Assembly: GCA_934359255.1 (NCBI GenBank)
Contig: CAKRLG010000014.1
Location: forward strand, 1-55,825
Reading direction: 5' to 3'
Source: an uncultured Ruminococcus sp.
GTDB lineage: Bacteria; Bacillota; Clostridia; Lachnospirales; Lachnospiraceae
DNA length: 55,825 nucleotides
Position numbers and translations under genes: made by a program. This document shows, in pieces, positions 36,143 through 45,828 of the stretch (its first letter is position 1; each line of letters begins with the position of its first letter). The notes beneath the pieces were generated by a model. The model was not told where the DNA came from and did not search any database. It saw only the letters and a list, made by a program, of their open reading frames with translations.

Positions 36143-37708
36143 TCAGTTACCCCCGCTGTTTTTCACCACCAGAAGTGTCTGGCGCGGTTTGACCTCCCCT
36201 TCTCCGAGATCATTCAATTTCCGGATATCCTCCATTGTAGTATAAAACATTTTTGCAATATCCCACAGAGTATCCCTGGGCTGTACTACATAACATACGA
36301 TTCCCGGCAGTTCTTCCAGTTTTTTCTGATCCGGTTCCCGCGTCTGGATCTCCTGTATGAGTTCTTCTTCCCACTGCATTACCAGCAATGCATTCAGATT
36401 CAGCACCACCTTCACCTCAATCTCACTGCTGTCCAACATCATCATCGACAGCTGTTCCAGATCTGTCTGCAGCTGATAACCACATTGTCCGTTGATCTGT
36501 TCTCCCTCGATCATCTGAGAAAACGGTATCACAGTTTCCATCGAATAAAACGGCATCTCATCGTCACTGATACTGTAAAGAATCCTTACCTGTACAATTC
36601 CTTCCACCCGGATCCCATGCTCTGCCTGTTGCACACTATCCACCTTCACTCTGCCCTCTCCATGACAGATCTGAAGAATCTTTCCCTGGGCTTCTTCCAC
36701 AGATATCCGGTCACTGACACGACATTTGGCAGCATTTCTTACCACCAGCTGTTCCAGCATCTGCGGTTCCCGCTGCGGAATACATTCCAACTTTGGCGTA
36801 TAGATATCCAGAAGTATCGTTTCCGTTTCTTCCTGATAAAGCCTGATATCCAGTTCCAATACCACATCCACAAGAAATATCCGTTCTTCTCCGTCCGCAT
36901 CCGGTTTGATCTCCAGACTGGACTGCAGCATCGTGGTATCAATATATGGAATCATATCCATCGTACATCCTGTACAGGAAAGCTCACCGGAAAATGTTAT
37001 AGTCTGTTCCAGCCACTGCAGCGGATTAGCCTCATCATCGGACACATACAGCACAAATACTGACAATTCCCCCCGCGCTGTCACCTTTCCTTCCTGTGCC
37101 CGCATCTCAAGCCCCCGTACCTGAATATCCTTCCACAGAATCTGGTGAATATTCGGTTTATTCGAAGCAATCGTAATTTCCTCCTTCTTTCGCAGAGTGT
37201 CTTTTTTATGTACCCCAAGTGTCAGAACTCTGATTGTCTTTTTCTTTGTGGAAATCTGTTCTTCTCCTTTCAGTTCCACCGGTATTGTTATCTGCTTTTC
37301 CTCATCCACAACTGCCAAGAATTCCACGATTGCCTTCACATTCAACTTCCTGGAATTAATCAGATGAATCGTCAGATCTTCAATCTCCCACTTTAAGCAA
37401 ACTTTGTCCCCGCTTTGTACCTTATCCAGATGCAATGTTTCTTCGATCGGAAGCTTTCCTTCCAGACTGGAAACTGTTCTTCCCGGACTGTCTGCCACAT
37501 ACAAAAGCCGGAAGATCAACTGTCCCTGAATCACTGCTTTTCCTTCGCTCACCTGTACCTGTTCAATCTCCACCTCACCTTTCTTCTGGATGATCTGACC
37601 GATATCCGCTTTATGATCCGGCACATTAAAATCCTCATCAAAAGTAATCTGATTCTGAGCTTCGCTTTTCTTTTGCATCATATGTAAATTTTTTTTTCGC
37701 AGTTCCAT
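36143..37708 (-). CDS. SipL-like DUF3794 protein with C-terminal LysM
   Basis: A 521-residue protein with three DUF3794 (SPOCS) modules over residues about 30-460 and a LysM domain at the end (VVQPRDTLWDIAKMFYTT). This is the layout of SipL of Clostridioides difficile, which ties the coat protein SpoIVA to the forespore. Similar proteins occur throughout spore-forming Clostridia. AGGAGGGA precedes the ATG at 37708 by 5 bases. It follows a PrcB-like lipoprotein gene by 10 bases. A coat-assembly role is inferred from the family. Confidence 0.85.
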   Translation of the reverse strand: MELRKKNLHMMQKKSEAQNQITFDEDFNVPDHKADIGQIIQKKGEVEIEQVQVSEGKAVIQGQLIFRLLYVADSPGRTVSSLEGKLPIEETLHLDKVQSGDKVCLKWEIEDLTIHLINSRKLNVKAIVEFLAVVDEEKQITIPVELKGEEQISTKKKTIRVLTLGVHKKDTLRKKEEITIASNKPNIHQILWKDIQVRGLEMRAQEGKVTARGELSVFVLYVSDDEANPLQWLEQTITFSGELSCTGCTMDMIPYIDTTMLQSSLEIKPDADGEERIFLVDVVLELDIRLYQEETETILLDIYTPKLECIPQREPQMLEQLVVRNAAKCRVSDRISVEEAQGKILQICHGEGRVKVDSVQQAEHGIRVEGIVQVRILYSISDDEMPFYSMETVIPFSQMIEGEQINGQCGYQLQTDLEQLSMMMLDSSEIEVKVVLNLNALLVMQWEEELIQEIQTREPDQKKLEELPGIVCYVVQPRDTLWDIAKMFYTTMEDIRKLNDLGEGEVKPRQTLLVVKNSGGN

Positions 37709-37718
37709 ATACTCCCTC

Positions 37719-38135
37719 CTAATCAAACACTACTTTTTTATGACGGTTTTCCACTTTGATCACAAGATACGGACAAGATATCCCCTCCGTTTCTCCATCT
37801 TTCCCCTCCGGGCCGATCAGTTTTGTCTTTATGTGAAGCTCCGTATCGTTTTCACTGACTTTTTCCACGCGGATGCTGTACCCTCCACTGCTCTGAATCC
37901 CATACCCCTGTAACAGATACAGCATATCCTCTTCCTGATATGTCATCTGAAATTCTTCCTGCTTTTTAACATCCAGCACTTTCCGAATCTCGTCAGGTAT
38001 CTGGTCCTCCCCCAGCACCGTATATTCCACTCCATGTTCTTTTTCCTTCTTCTGCCGCATCCTTCCACATCCCCAGATACTCCCTGCCAGCACAACAATC
38101 AGAAGCAGCAATACCATACTTCTGTTCATCCGCAT
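37719..38135 (-). CDS. PrcB-like lipoprotein
   Basis: A 138-residue protein with a hydrophobic N-terminus and a lipobox-like GSIWGC. The C-terminal half, GYGIQSSGGYSIRVEKVSEN followed by CPYLVIKV, fits the PrcB C-terminal domain family, first known from a Treponema protease complex. In Clostridia such proteins have no known role. It is the first gene of a pair with the SipL-like gene and so may act in sporulation. Confidence 0.68.
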   Translation of the reverse strand: MRMNRSMVLLLLIVVLAGSIWGCGRMRQKKEKEHGVEYTVLGEDQIPDEIRKVLDVKKQEEFQMTYQEEDMLYLLQGYGIQSSGGYSIRVEKVSENDTELHIKTKLIGPEGKDGETEGISCPYLVIKVENRHKKVVFD

Positions 38136-38269
38136 CCCCCCACGATTGATCCTTATTATTTTATGTGGATTTTTTCCATAAATTCCTATATAATAAATGT
38201 ACTGCAGTGATGTTTCGTATATTTATACTCGAAACACCCATCTGAGAATTCATGTATATGGAGGCACAT

Positions 38270-39010
38270 ATGATAAGATTTCTTTTAGTATGCATTACTG
38301 TTATCGGTTTTCTGATCCTCTCAATTCCTATTCTTATCATTGAATGGATCATCGGTAAATTCAAACCCTACACAAAGGATATCAGTTCTCTGCATCTGAT
38401 CCAGGCGGTTTTTCGTTTTATCCTGTGGCTGACCGGTGTAGAAGTTACTGTTATGGGCGAAGAACTGGTTCCGACGGATGAAGCCGTTCTGTATATAGGC
38501 AACCACCGAAGCTTTTTTGATATTCTTCTCACCTACACCCGCTGTCCTCGACTGACCGGCTATATTGCCAAAGCTGAGATGGAGAAGATACCTCTGCTCT
38601 CGAACTGGATGCATTATCTCCACTGTCTCTTCCTTGACCGGAAAGATATTAAAAAAGGACTGAAAACCATCCTGTCTGGGATCGAGCTGATCAAGTCCGG
38701 TATCTCTGTCTGCATCTTCCCGGAAGGCACCAGAAACCGGAATGAAAGCGATCTGGAACTTCTGGAATTCCATGAGGGAAGCTTTCGTCTGGCAACCAAA
38801 ACCGACTGCCTGATTGTACCGATTGCTATGAACAACACCGTATCGATCTTCGAAAAACAATTTCCGAAGATTCGGAAAAACCATGTAGTTCTGGAATACT
38901 GCAAACCATTTCGTCCATCTGAACTTTCCAAAGAGGACCAAAAACATATCGGTGAGTATACAAGGTCACTGATTCTTGAGACACTGAAAAAGAACGAGCC
39001 ACTGGTTTAA
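38270..39010 (+). CDS. plsC: 1-acyl-sn-glycerol-3-phosphate acyltransferase
   Basis: A 246-residue membrane-associated enzyme adding the second acyl chain in phosphatidic acid synthesis. One N-terminal helix is followed by the acyltransferase motifs NHRSFFD (catalytic His and Asp), the middle motif FLDRKD, and FPEGTRNR. The start at 38270 follows GGAGG. It is convergent with murF across a shared terminator. Confidence 0.92.
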   Translation: MIRFLLVCITVIGFLILSIPILIIEWIIGKFKPYTKDISSLHLIQAVFRFILWLTGVEVTVMGEELVPTDEAVLYIGNHRSFFDILLTYTRCPRLTGYIAKAEMEKIPLLSNWMHYLHCLFLDRKDIKKGLKTILSGIELIKSGISVCIFPEGTRNRNESDLELLEFHEGSFRLATKTDCLIVPIAMNNTVSIFEKQFPKIRKNHVVLEYCKPFRPSELSKEDQKHIGEYTRSLILETLKKNEPLV

Positions 39011-39033
39011 TACCGGTGACTCGTTCTTTTTTG
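38987..39033. terminator. Bidirectional terminator between plsC and murF
   Basis: AAAAAGAACGAG...ACTGGT pairs with ACCGGT...CTCGTTCTTTTTT, overlapping the plsC stop codon. Confidence 0.88.
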
Positions 39034-39048
39034 TTGTGTGATATATTT

Positions 39049-40431
39049 TTATTTTTGTAATGTTTCCACTATTTTTCCAAAATTCATAAAATGGGATGCT
39101 TTTACAAGAATCGTATCTCCCTGTTTTACCTGTTCTCCAAGATGCATCAGAAGTTCTTCCAGCGTATCGAAAGATACGACTTCCAGCTGTTTTTCCGCCT
39201 GTATGTTGCTTTCCTTTGCCGCTTCAGCAATTTCTTTTGCCAGGGTTCCCACACAGATCAGAAGGTCAATACCACAGTTCCCCGCGAAAGTTCCGACTTC
39301 CCTGTGCAACTCTTTTTCGTTCTCGCCCAGTTCTCCCATGTCTCCCAGAATGGCAACTTTTCTTCCCGTCGCATCTTTCAGTATACTAAGAGAAGCCTTC
39401 ATGGACATCGGGTTGGCGTTGTAACAGTCATCCACGATCGTGTACTTTTCGTTCTCAATGATATGGAACCGGCCACTTAATGACTGCAGACTTTCAATTC
39501 CTTTCTGAATCTCAGAAAGTTCCATACCGTATGCCAGTCCGACCGCTGTTCCCGCAAGTGCATTATAAACCATATGATGTCCCGGAATCGGTACAACCAC
39601 GGAAAATGCCCCCTTCGGCGTATGAATCCGACAGGCAATCCCCTTCAGTCCCTTACTCTCGATCTCGTCAGCATATATCGGAAACTCCTCATCCAGTCCG
39701 AAATATATCGGTTTCTTTCCCTGTACTTCTTTTACAGTGATCAGTTTATCATCATCTCCGTTTAAGATCACAGTAGCATCCGGTTTCAGATGGTCAAATA
39801 CCTCCGTCTTAGCTTTCAGCACACCGTCACGATCTCCCAGATTTTCCAGATGACAGGTACCAATGTTGGTGATCACACAGGTATTTGGCTGTGCAATGGA
39901 CGCCAGACGATGCATCTCGCCGAAATCGCTGATTCCCATCTCCAGAACTGCAATCTCATCTTCCTCGCGAAGTCGGAACACCGTCAGGGGAAGTCCCAGT
40001 TCGTTGTTAAAATTGCCCAGTGTTTTCAGTACCTGAAATTTCTGTTCCAATACCGCAGCAATCATCTCTTTCGTACTGGTCTTTCCCACACTTCCAGTGA
40101 TACCTACAACCGGAATCTGCAACTGTTCCAGATAATACGCTGCCAGATCTTTTACCGCCTGCAACGAAGACTCAACCTGAATATAAGGGAAATCCACTTC
40201 TCCTAACGGGCGTTCGCTCAGAGTAGCCAACGCTCCCTGTTTCATTACCTGATCAATAAATTTATGACCATCTGCTCTTGCACCCACAATCGGGACAAAC
40301 AGACAGTCCCTTTCTACTTTCCGACTGTCTGTTGTTACTGCTTCAATGCACTGACTCTTTTTTTCTTCCGATCCGTAATAGGTACCGTGGCAGGCAGCCG
40401 CGATATGTTCCAGTGTAAGATTTTTCATCAT
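39049..40431 (-). CDS. murF: UDP-N-acetylmuramoyl-tripeptide--D-alanyl-D-alanine ligase
   Basis: A 460-residue Mur ligase that adds D-Ala-D-Ala to the peptidoglycan precursor. The N-terminal substrate domain is followed by the ATP loop VVGITGSVGKTSTKEMI (about residue 110), the metal/ATP site EMGISDFGEM, and VDDCYNANPMSMKAS. It lies 69 bases behind ddl, which supplies its dipeptide substrate, so the two are probably one operon. Two ATG codons are adjacent; either may start. Confidence 0.95.
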   Translation of the reverse strand: MMKNLTLEHIAAACHGTYYGSEEKKSQCIEAVTTDSRKVERDCLFVPIVGARADGHKFIDQVMKQGALATLSERPLGEVDFPYIQVESSLQAVKDLAAYYLEQLQIPVVGITGSVGKTSTKEMIAAVLEQKFQVLKTLGNFNNELGLPLTVFRLREEDEIAVLEMGISDFGEMHRLASIAQPNTCVITNIGTCHLENLGDRDGVLKAKTEVFDHLKPDATVILNGDDDKLITVKEVQGKKPIYFGLDEEFPIYADEIESKGLKGIACRIHTPKGAFSVVVPIPGHHMVYNALAGTAVGLAYGMELSEIQKGIESLQSLSGRFHIIENEKYTIVDDCYNANPMSMKASLSILKDATGRKVAILGDMGELGENEKELHREVGTFAGNCGIDLLICVGTLAKEIAEAAKESNIQAEKQLEVVSFDTLEELLMHLGEQVKQGDTILVKASHFMNFGKIVETLQK

Positions 40432-40500
40432 TACAATTTCCTCTTTTTCCGTAACTGTTTCATATCTTCACAGTTACTTTTCTTTTTTGCAAACCATCAT

Positions 40501-41538
40501 TTACTTCTGATATTTTCTCATGGAAATTTCAATCAGATTTTCACACAGCTGAGCATAATCAATGCCCAGAACTGCCGCCTCCTGCGGAAGCAGACTGGTC
40601 GGGGTCATACCCGGAAGCGTATTTGCTTCGAGGCAGTACATGGAACCATCCTCTTTCATCAGGAAATCCAGTCTTGCATATCCCTCAACTGCCAGTGCCT
40701 TGCATCCTGCTTCTGCATATGCCTGCATCTGCCTGGTCTGTTCCTCGGTCAGAACTGCAGGACAGGTGTCAATGGTCGCACCTGCGGAATATTTATTTTT
40801 ATAATCGTAGAAGCCTTCTACCGGAGCGATCTCGATGATCGGATAGGCCTTACCATCTACCACACCGACAGAGAATTCTCTTCCCTCGATATACTCCTCT
40901 ACTACCACTTCATCCTCGTAGGAAAATGCACCTCTCAACGCCTCTTCGTATTCTTCCGGTGTCTTTGTGATATACACACCAACGCTTGAGCCTCCACAGC
41001 AGGTCTTAACCACAACCGGAAGTTCCATATTATAGTCAGCCAGATTCGTGCTGTCTTTTCCCTTTTTCATTTCCACGCCGCGTGGTGTCGGAACACCGGA
41101 AGTCAGAAAGATTTTTTTTGTGATTCCTTTGTCCATCGCCATCGCGCTGCTCAGATAACCGGTTCCGGTATACGGGATACCGCACAGATCAAAATAGGCC
41201 TGCACTCTTCCATCTTCACCATTAGCTCCGTGAAGTGCCATAAATACCACATCCGCTGCCTTACACAGTTCAATCACACCCGGACCGAAGAATTCTCTTC
41301 CGCTTGCCACCGCATCCTTCACCTGGTCGTTAAAGCTGCTGATATACGCTGCTTCTGCGTCCACATCATAGTCTCCTTCAAAAGCAGTGGCAGGATCTGC
41401 ACCTTCCTTACCGAAAAATACATCCACAAGAATCGCCTGATGCCCCTTAGAACGAAGTGCCTTACACACATTTGTTCCTGATACAATAGAAACCTCACGT
41501 TCTGTGCTGGTTCCAGCTGCCAATACTACAATCTTCAT
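40501..41538 (-). CDS. ddl: D-alanine--D-alanine ligase
   Basis: A 345-residue ATP-grasp enzyme. Motifs: VLAAGTSTEREVSIVSGTNV (N-terminal glycine/serine loop), ALHGANGEDGRVQ, the ATP-binding VVVKTCCGGSSVGVYI, and EANTLPGMTPTSLLPQ with metal ligands. It makes the dipeptide used by MurF, encoded next. The residue pattern around EDGRVQAYFD fits a D-Ala-D-Ala rather than a D-lactate enzyme, but I hold that loosely. Confidence 0.94.
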   Translation of the reverse strand: MKIVVLAAGTSTEREVSIVSGTNVCKALRSKGHQAILVDVFFGKEGADPATAFEGDYDVDAEAAYISSFNDQVKDAVASGREFFGPGVIELCKAADVVFMALHGANGEDGRVQAYFDLCGIPYTGTGYLSSAMAMDKGITKKIFLTSGVPTPRGVEMKKGKDSTNLADYNMELPVVVKTCCGGSSVGVYITKTPEEYEEALRGAFSYEDEVVVEEYIEGREFSVGVVDGKAYPIIEIAPVEGFYDYKNKYSAGATIDTCPAVLTEEQTRQMQAYAEAGCKALAVEGYARLDFLMKEDGSMYCLEANTLPGMTPTSLLPQEAAVLGIDYAQLCENLIEISMRKYQK

Positions 41539-41605
41539 TTTTTTCTCCTACTCTTTCTTTCCAAAATGATTTATAACTGTTCCTGTTTCCAGTCACTGTT
41601 TTCTT

Positions 41606-43000
41606 TTAATATACGATAACCGGTGTTCCAATTTCTACGGTATTAAAAATCTTTTCCGCATTTGCCGTCGGCGTGTTCACACATCCGTGGGAACCACTGG
41701 TTTTGTAGATCTCTCCACCGTATTCGGAACGCCAGGTATCCGCATCGTGAATTCCCACATTGCCGTTAAACGGCATCCAGTAGGTTACAGGCTGTGTATA
41801 GCCTTCGCCTTTTAAGACTGCATCATGTTTTTTTGCATCAATTGCCCAGACACTTCCTGACGGTGTATCATATCCTTTTGACACATTACCCGTTACTACG
41901 GGCGTATCTACAACGACCGCACCATCTTTATAACACCACATTTCCTGATCCTGAATACTGATCTCTACGTAGGTGCCACCGATATCGTTGGTATCCCGGC
42001 TCTTTCCTTCATACAGATAAACCGGCTCTACTGTTCCGGTTTTCCCTTCTTTTATGTATTCCACAAGGGCTGCGGTGGTTTCTTTTTTCTTGATGACCCA
42101 TCCATAATCGCCGCCCTTCAAAGTGATTTTCTTTCCTGCATGTGTGGTAAATTCATGGGTCAGACCAAAGGTATCATATTTATAAGCAAGCTGCTGTACA
42201 TAATCAGCCGCTTTGCTTTCATCCACCGTCCAGTTCCCATCACTGTCCTGGATCAACCAGTCTTTTACCACAGAACCATCTACAGTCTCACTCCGATCTC
42301 CGAAGTCATACGTAACATCTACTTTCAAAAGCTGATTTTTCGCATCTCTCTCGGCAATCAGAGCAGGATCATCCTTCAATACCGATGGTTTTTCATAGCA
42401 ACCCAGTTCTTCCAGATTAATTTCTGTCTTTCCGCTTTCGATTGCATCCTTTACTGCCTTTTCCACCTTTGTGCGATCCAGTGTATTTCCTTCTTCCTCC
42501 GGCACGATCACATACTCGCCATTTTGCTCCTTCAGACAGGCATCCTTGGGTGCAACCACATTTTCTTCCTGAAAACAGCTCATATCATCCAGAGCTTCCT
42601 TCAGTTTTTTCTCATCATAGGTAGTCGTTACTGCCAGTTCATATGTCTTTTTTGATGAAAATGCTGTGATCCATTTCCACTGTTCCTGTTCTTTTAACAG
42701 TTCATCTACTTTATTATCATCCACGTAAGTCAGATCAATCTGAGTTGCCTGAATTGTCTCTGTCTTTCCATCCAGTTCCGCGATCCGCAGTTTATACTGC
42801 CCAAGCTGTTTCTGAATCTTCTTTTTCACCTGCATGGCTGTCTTGTTGCTGCAGTCGATGCCACTGATCGTAGTTCCTTTCAGAAAATGGCTGGAGAAAT
42901 AATAGGACACACCCATATATCCAAGAGCCATAATCGCTACATAGGCAACCAGTACGCCAAGAACCAGTTTCTTCGCATTCTTTTTTTTCTTTTTTGCCAT
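41606..43000 (-). CDS. L,D-transpeptidase with peptidoglycan-binding domains
   Basis: A 464-residue membrane-anchored enzyme. A basic N-terminus and one helix (about 11-33) are followed by two PG_binding_4-type modules and a C-terminal YkuD domain (about 340-464), with the catalytic cysteine in GSHGCVNTP and the histidine in VGIHDADTW. It makes 3-3 cross-links in peptidoglycan, or attaches other groups to it. It lies 67 bases upstream of ddl and murF in the same direction, which fits a cell-wall cluster. Confidence 0.92.
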   Translation of the reverse strand: MAKKKKKNAKKLVLGVLVAYVAIMALGYMGVSYYFSSHFLKGTTISGIDCSNKTAMQVKKKIQKQLGQYKLRIAELDGKTETIQATQIDLTYVDDNKVDELLKEQEQWKWITAFSSKKTYELAVTTTYDEKKLKEALDDMSCFQEENVVAPKDACLKEQNGEYVIVPEEEGNTLDRTKVEKAVKDAIESGKTEINLEELGCYEKPSVLKDDPALIAERDAKNQLLKVDVTYDFGDRSETVDGSVVKDWLIQDSDGNWTVDESKAADYVQQLAYKYDTFGLTHEFTTHAGKKITLKGGDYGWVIKKKETTAALVEYIKEGKTGTVEPVYLYEGKSRDTNDIGGTYVEISIQDQEMWCYKDGAVVVDTPVVTGNVSKGYDTPSGSVWAIDAKKHDAVLKGEGYTQPVTYWMPFNGNVGIHDADTWRSEYGGEIYKTSGSHGCVNTPTANAEKIFNTVEIGTPVIVY

Positions 43001-43207
43001 AACTATAATCCCTTACTTTCTTCTGAACCTGCAGACCTTCCGGCATTTTCTACTTTTCCTTCTCTTTTTAAAAACTACCGGTATTTCTGCATCATCCCTT
43101 CATTTACTCCACAGACTTGCGCATATCCCCCTCGCGGCTGTCTGTTCCACATTATTCTAACACTGAACCTATGATGGGTAAAGGCATTTTCTGAAAAAAG
43201 AGCAAAA

Positions 43208-43246
43208 GAAAAAGACCATTTACCGGAAAATTTTTCTCCGGTAAAC
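43208..43246 (-). terminator. Terminator of the aspartate aminotransferase gene
   Basis: TTTACCGGA (43219-43227) pairs with TCCGGTAAA (43237-43245); TTTTTCTTTT follows on the minus strand. Confidence 0.8.
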
Positions 43247-43266
43247 AGCCTTGTTTTTCCTGTGTT

Positions 43267-44550
43267 TTATGCTTCGAGAAGCTTATCGATACTTACTAAT
43301 TTTACGCTCAGTACAAAGATTTCAACGGCAACCGCCAGTTCTTCTACCGTCGGGAAAGACGGAGCGATACGAATGTTACTGTCTTTCGGATCTTTTCCGT
43401 ATGGATAGGTTGCACCTGCACCTGTCAGTACCAGACCTGCTTCTTTTGCTTTCGCAACGATGGCTTTTGCACATCCTTCCATAGAATCAAAGGAAATGAA
43501 ATATCCACCCAGAGGTTTTGTCCAGGTACCGATCTCCAGACCACCCAGTTCTCTGTCCAGAACCTCCCATACTTTTTCAAACTTCGGACGCAGGATATCC
43601 GCATGTTTTCTCATGTGCGCATACATTCCCTGCATATCTTTAAAGAATCTTACATGACGCAGCTGATTCAGTTTATCGTGACCGATGGTCTGCACACGCA
43701 TATATTTTTTCGCATCTTCCAGGTTTGCTTCGGATGCTGCCAGTGCTGCGATACCGGATCCCGGGAAAGATACTTTGGATGTGGAAATAAACTTCAGGAC
43801 CATATTCGGATTTCCTGCTTTGACGCATTCATTTAACAGCTCCAGGATCACGTCTCTCTTGTCATCATACAGATGATGGATGGAATATGCATTATCCCAG
43901 AAAATACGGAAATCTTCTGCAGCCGGTTTCAGGTGTGCAAATCTTTTTACAGTCTCATCTGAGTACGAGATACCGGTTGGGTTTGCGTATTTCGGTACAC
44001 ACCAGATACCTTTGATTGCCGGATCCTCTGCTACCAGTTTCTCCACCATATCCATATCCGGACCGGTCGGCAGTAGCGGCACATTGATCATCTCGATTCC
44101 AAAGAATTCGGTAATACCAAAGTGACGGTCATATCCGGGTACCGGACAGAGGAATTTTACTTTATCTAATTTACACCATGGAGTGCTTCCCAGAAAACCG
44201 TGAGTCATGGCACGTGCAACGGTGTCAAACATAACGTTCAGGCTGGAGTTTCCATAAATCAGAATATTTCTCTCAGGCACTTCACTCATATCCGCCAGCA
44301 GCTTTCTTGCATCGCTGATACCATCCAGAATTCCATAGTTTCTGCAGTCTACTCCGTCAGAGCTTACCAGATCGGTTTCACTGTTCAGAATGTCCATCAT
44401 GCCGTTACTCAGATCCAACTGAGCTTTTGCCGGTTTACCACGGGACATATCCAGTTTCAGACCCTTGCCTTTTACATCCTCAAACTGCTTCTCCAGTTCT
44501 TTCTTCAGAGCGGTTAATTCTTCTTTGCTTAACTGACTATACGGTTTCAT
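43267..44550 (-). CDS. Aspartate aminotransferase, PF12897 (subgroup Ic) type
   Basis: A 427-residue PLP enzyme. The PLP lysine lies in FISTSKVSFPGSG (about residue 260). Other motifs are LDMSRGKPAKAQLDLS, YANPTGISYSD and WDNAYSIHHLYD. The family makes aspartate from oxaloacetate and glutamate, or the reverse, as shown for the Corynebacterium enzyme. It has a near-consensus promoter and terminator of its own and codons of a well-expressed gene. Confidence 0.9.
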   Translation of the reverse strand: MKPYSQLSKEELTALKKELEKQFEDVKGKGLKLDMSRGKPAKAQLDLSNGMMDILNSETDLVSSDGVDCRNYGILDGISDARKLLADMSEVPERNILIYGNSSLNVMFDTVARAMTHGFLGSTPWCKLDKVKFLCPVPGYDRHFGITEFFGIEMINVPLLPTGPDMDMVEKLVAEDPAIKGIWCVPKYANPTGISYSDETVKRFAHLKPAAEDFRIFWDNAYSIHHLYDDKRDVILELLNECVKAGNPNMVLKFISTSKVSFPGSGIAALAASEANLEDAKKYMRVQTIGHDKLNQLRHVRFFKDMQGMYAHMRKHADILRPKFEKVWEVLDRELGGLEIGTWTKPLGGYFISFDSMEGCAKAIVAKAKEAGLVLTGAGATYPYGKDPKDSNIRIAPSFPTVEELAVAVEIFVLSVKLVSIDKLLEA

Positions 44551-44633
44551 AGATCTCCTCCTGTGCTTTTGCTTCCATCATGGTTCATTATGCAGCATCC
44601 GTACTTTCACGCTACACAACGCTACTAGAAAAT

Positions 44634-44662
44634 ATTTTATCCAGAAAGTGACCATATGTCAA
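44634..44662 (-). promoter_or_regulatory. Promoter of the aspartate aminotransferase gene
   Basis: On the minus strand: perfect TTGACA (44662-44657), 17-base spacer, TAAAAT (44639-44634). It lies 84 bases before the start codon. Within the 309-base gap 44551-44859 I otherwise find only the opposite promoter. Confidence 0.85.
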
Positions 44663-44760
44663 GAAACACTTGCATTTTCGGCATATTATACGGATATATT
44701 TTATTTTTCCAGGCCCTTTATGCAACTTTTCTTCATAAAACTTGCATTTTTAAATAGCTG

Positions 44761-44790
44761 TTGTATTGTCTTTCCGGTTTATGGTATGCT
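44761..44790 (+). promoter_or_regulatory. Promoter of the RlmK-like methyltransferase gene
   Basis: TTGTAT (44761-44766), 18-base spacer, TATGCT (44785-44790). Confidence 0.5.
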
Positions 44791-44859
44791 ATAGAGAGGT
44801 ATGGACAAAGAATTATTATTCAGAGATACATTTATATAGAAAGAAAGGATATTATTATC

Positions 44860-45717
44860 ATGTGGATTGCAGATCAATGGAAAGATTATCAGGTGCTTGA
44901 CACCTCCAAAGGAGAAAAACTGGAACGTTGGGGCGACTATCTGCTGGTTCGTCCGGACCCACAGGTTATCTGGGATACCCCGAAGAAGAATCCGGGCTGG
45001 AAAAAGATGAATGGCCACTACCACCGCAGCAAAAAAGGCGGCGGTGAATGGGAGTTTTTCAACCTGCCGGAACAGTGGACCATTCAGTACAAGGATCTGA
45101 CCTTTAACCTGAAGCCTTTCAGCTTCAAACACACCGGTCTTTTTCCGGAACAGGCAACCAACTGGGACTGGTTCGGTGACAAGATCCGCAAAGCCGGACG
45201 TCCGGTCAAGGTGCTGAACCTCTTCGCCTACACCGGTGGTGCTACCCTTGCCGCTGCTGCCGCCGGAGCAAGCGTTACGCATGTAGATGCATCCAAAGGT
45301 ATGGTTACCTGGGCAAAGGAAAATGCCGTTTCCTCCGGTCTGAAAGACGCTCCCATTCGCTGGATCGTAGATGACTGTGTAAAATTTGTAGAACGTGAGA
45401 TCCGCCGTGGCAATCACTACGATGCGATCATCATGGATCCGCCATCTTACGGTCGCGGACCAAAAGGGGAGATCTGGAAGATTGAAGAAGCGATCCACCC
45501 ACTGATCAAACTGTGTGCAAAACTGCTCAGCGACGATCCGTTGTTCTTTCTGGTAAACTCCTACACAACAGGACTTGCTCCTGCAGTACTGACTTATATG
45601 ATTGCTACCGAGCTGAAACCATTTAACGGTCATGTGGACTCTCAGGAGATCGGGTTACCGGTTCGTGATACCGGACTGGTGCTTCCATGCGGGGCTTCGG
45701 GACGCTGGGAACGGTAA
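44860..45717 (+). CDS. Class I SAM methyltransferase, RlmK/RlmI C-domain type
   Basis: A 285-residue methyltransferase. Motif I is VLNLFAYTGGATLAAAAAG, followed by HVDASKGMVTWAKENA and motif IV IIMDPPSYGRG. This pattern belongs to the RlmI/RlmK (YccW/YcbY) group, which methylates C or G in 23S rRNA, but the N-terminal PUA or THUMP domain is absent. The start at 44860 follows AGAAAGGA. It is probably an RNA methyltransferase; the target is unknown. Confidence 0.85.
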   Translation: MWIADQWKDYQVLDTSKGEKLERWGDYLLVRPDPQVIWDTPKKNPGWKKMNGHYHRSKKGGGEWEFFNLPEQWTIQYKDLTFNLKPFSFKHTGLFPEQATNWDWFGDKIRKAGRPVKVLNLFAYTGGATLAAAAAGASVTHVDASKGMVTWAKENAVSSGLKDAPIRWIVDDCVKFVEREIRRGNHYDAIIMDPPSYGRGPKGEIWKIEEAIHPLIKLCAKLLSDDPLFFLVNSYTTGLAPAVLTYMIATELKPFNGHVDSQEIGLPVRDTGLVLPCGASGRWER

Positions 45718-45756
45718 TCATTGTAAACGATTGGTACTATGCAACATTATTATGAG

Positions 45757-45806
45757 AAACAGGCAGAAGAAATCCATTTTTCCGGATCTCTCCTGCCTGT
45801 TTTTTC
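45757..45806. terminator. Terminator between the methyltransferase and C26 genes
   Basis: AAACAGGCAG pairs with CTGCCTGTTT followed by TTTT on the plus strand; on the minus strand an A/T-rich flank is weaker. Confidence 0.8.
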
Positions 45807-45828
45807 TCTGATCTATTTCATTTTCCCA

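Noticed and set aside
44779..45633. 284-codon minus-strand frame opposite the RlmK-like gene
   Set aside because: The plus-strand frame has clear methyltransferase motifs; the reverse frame has none.
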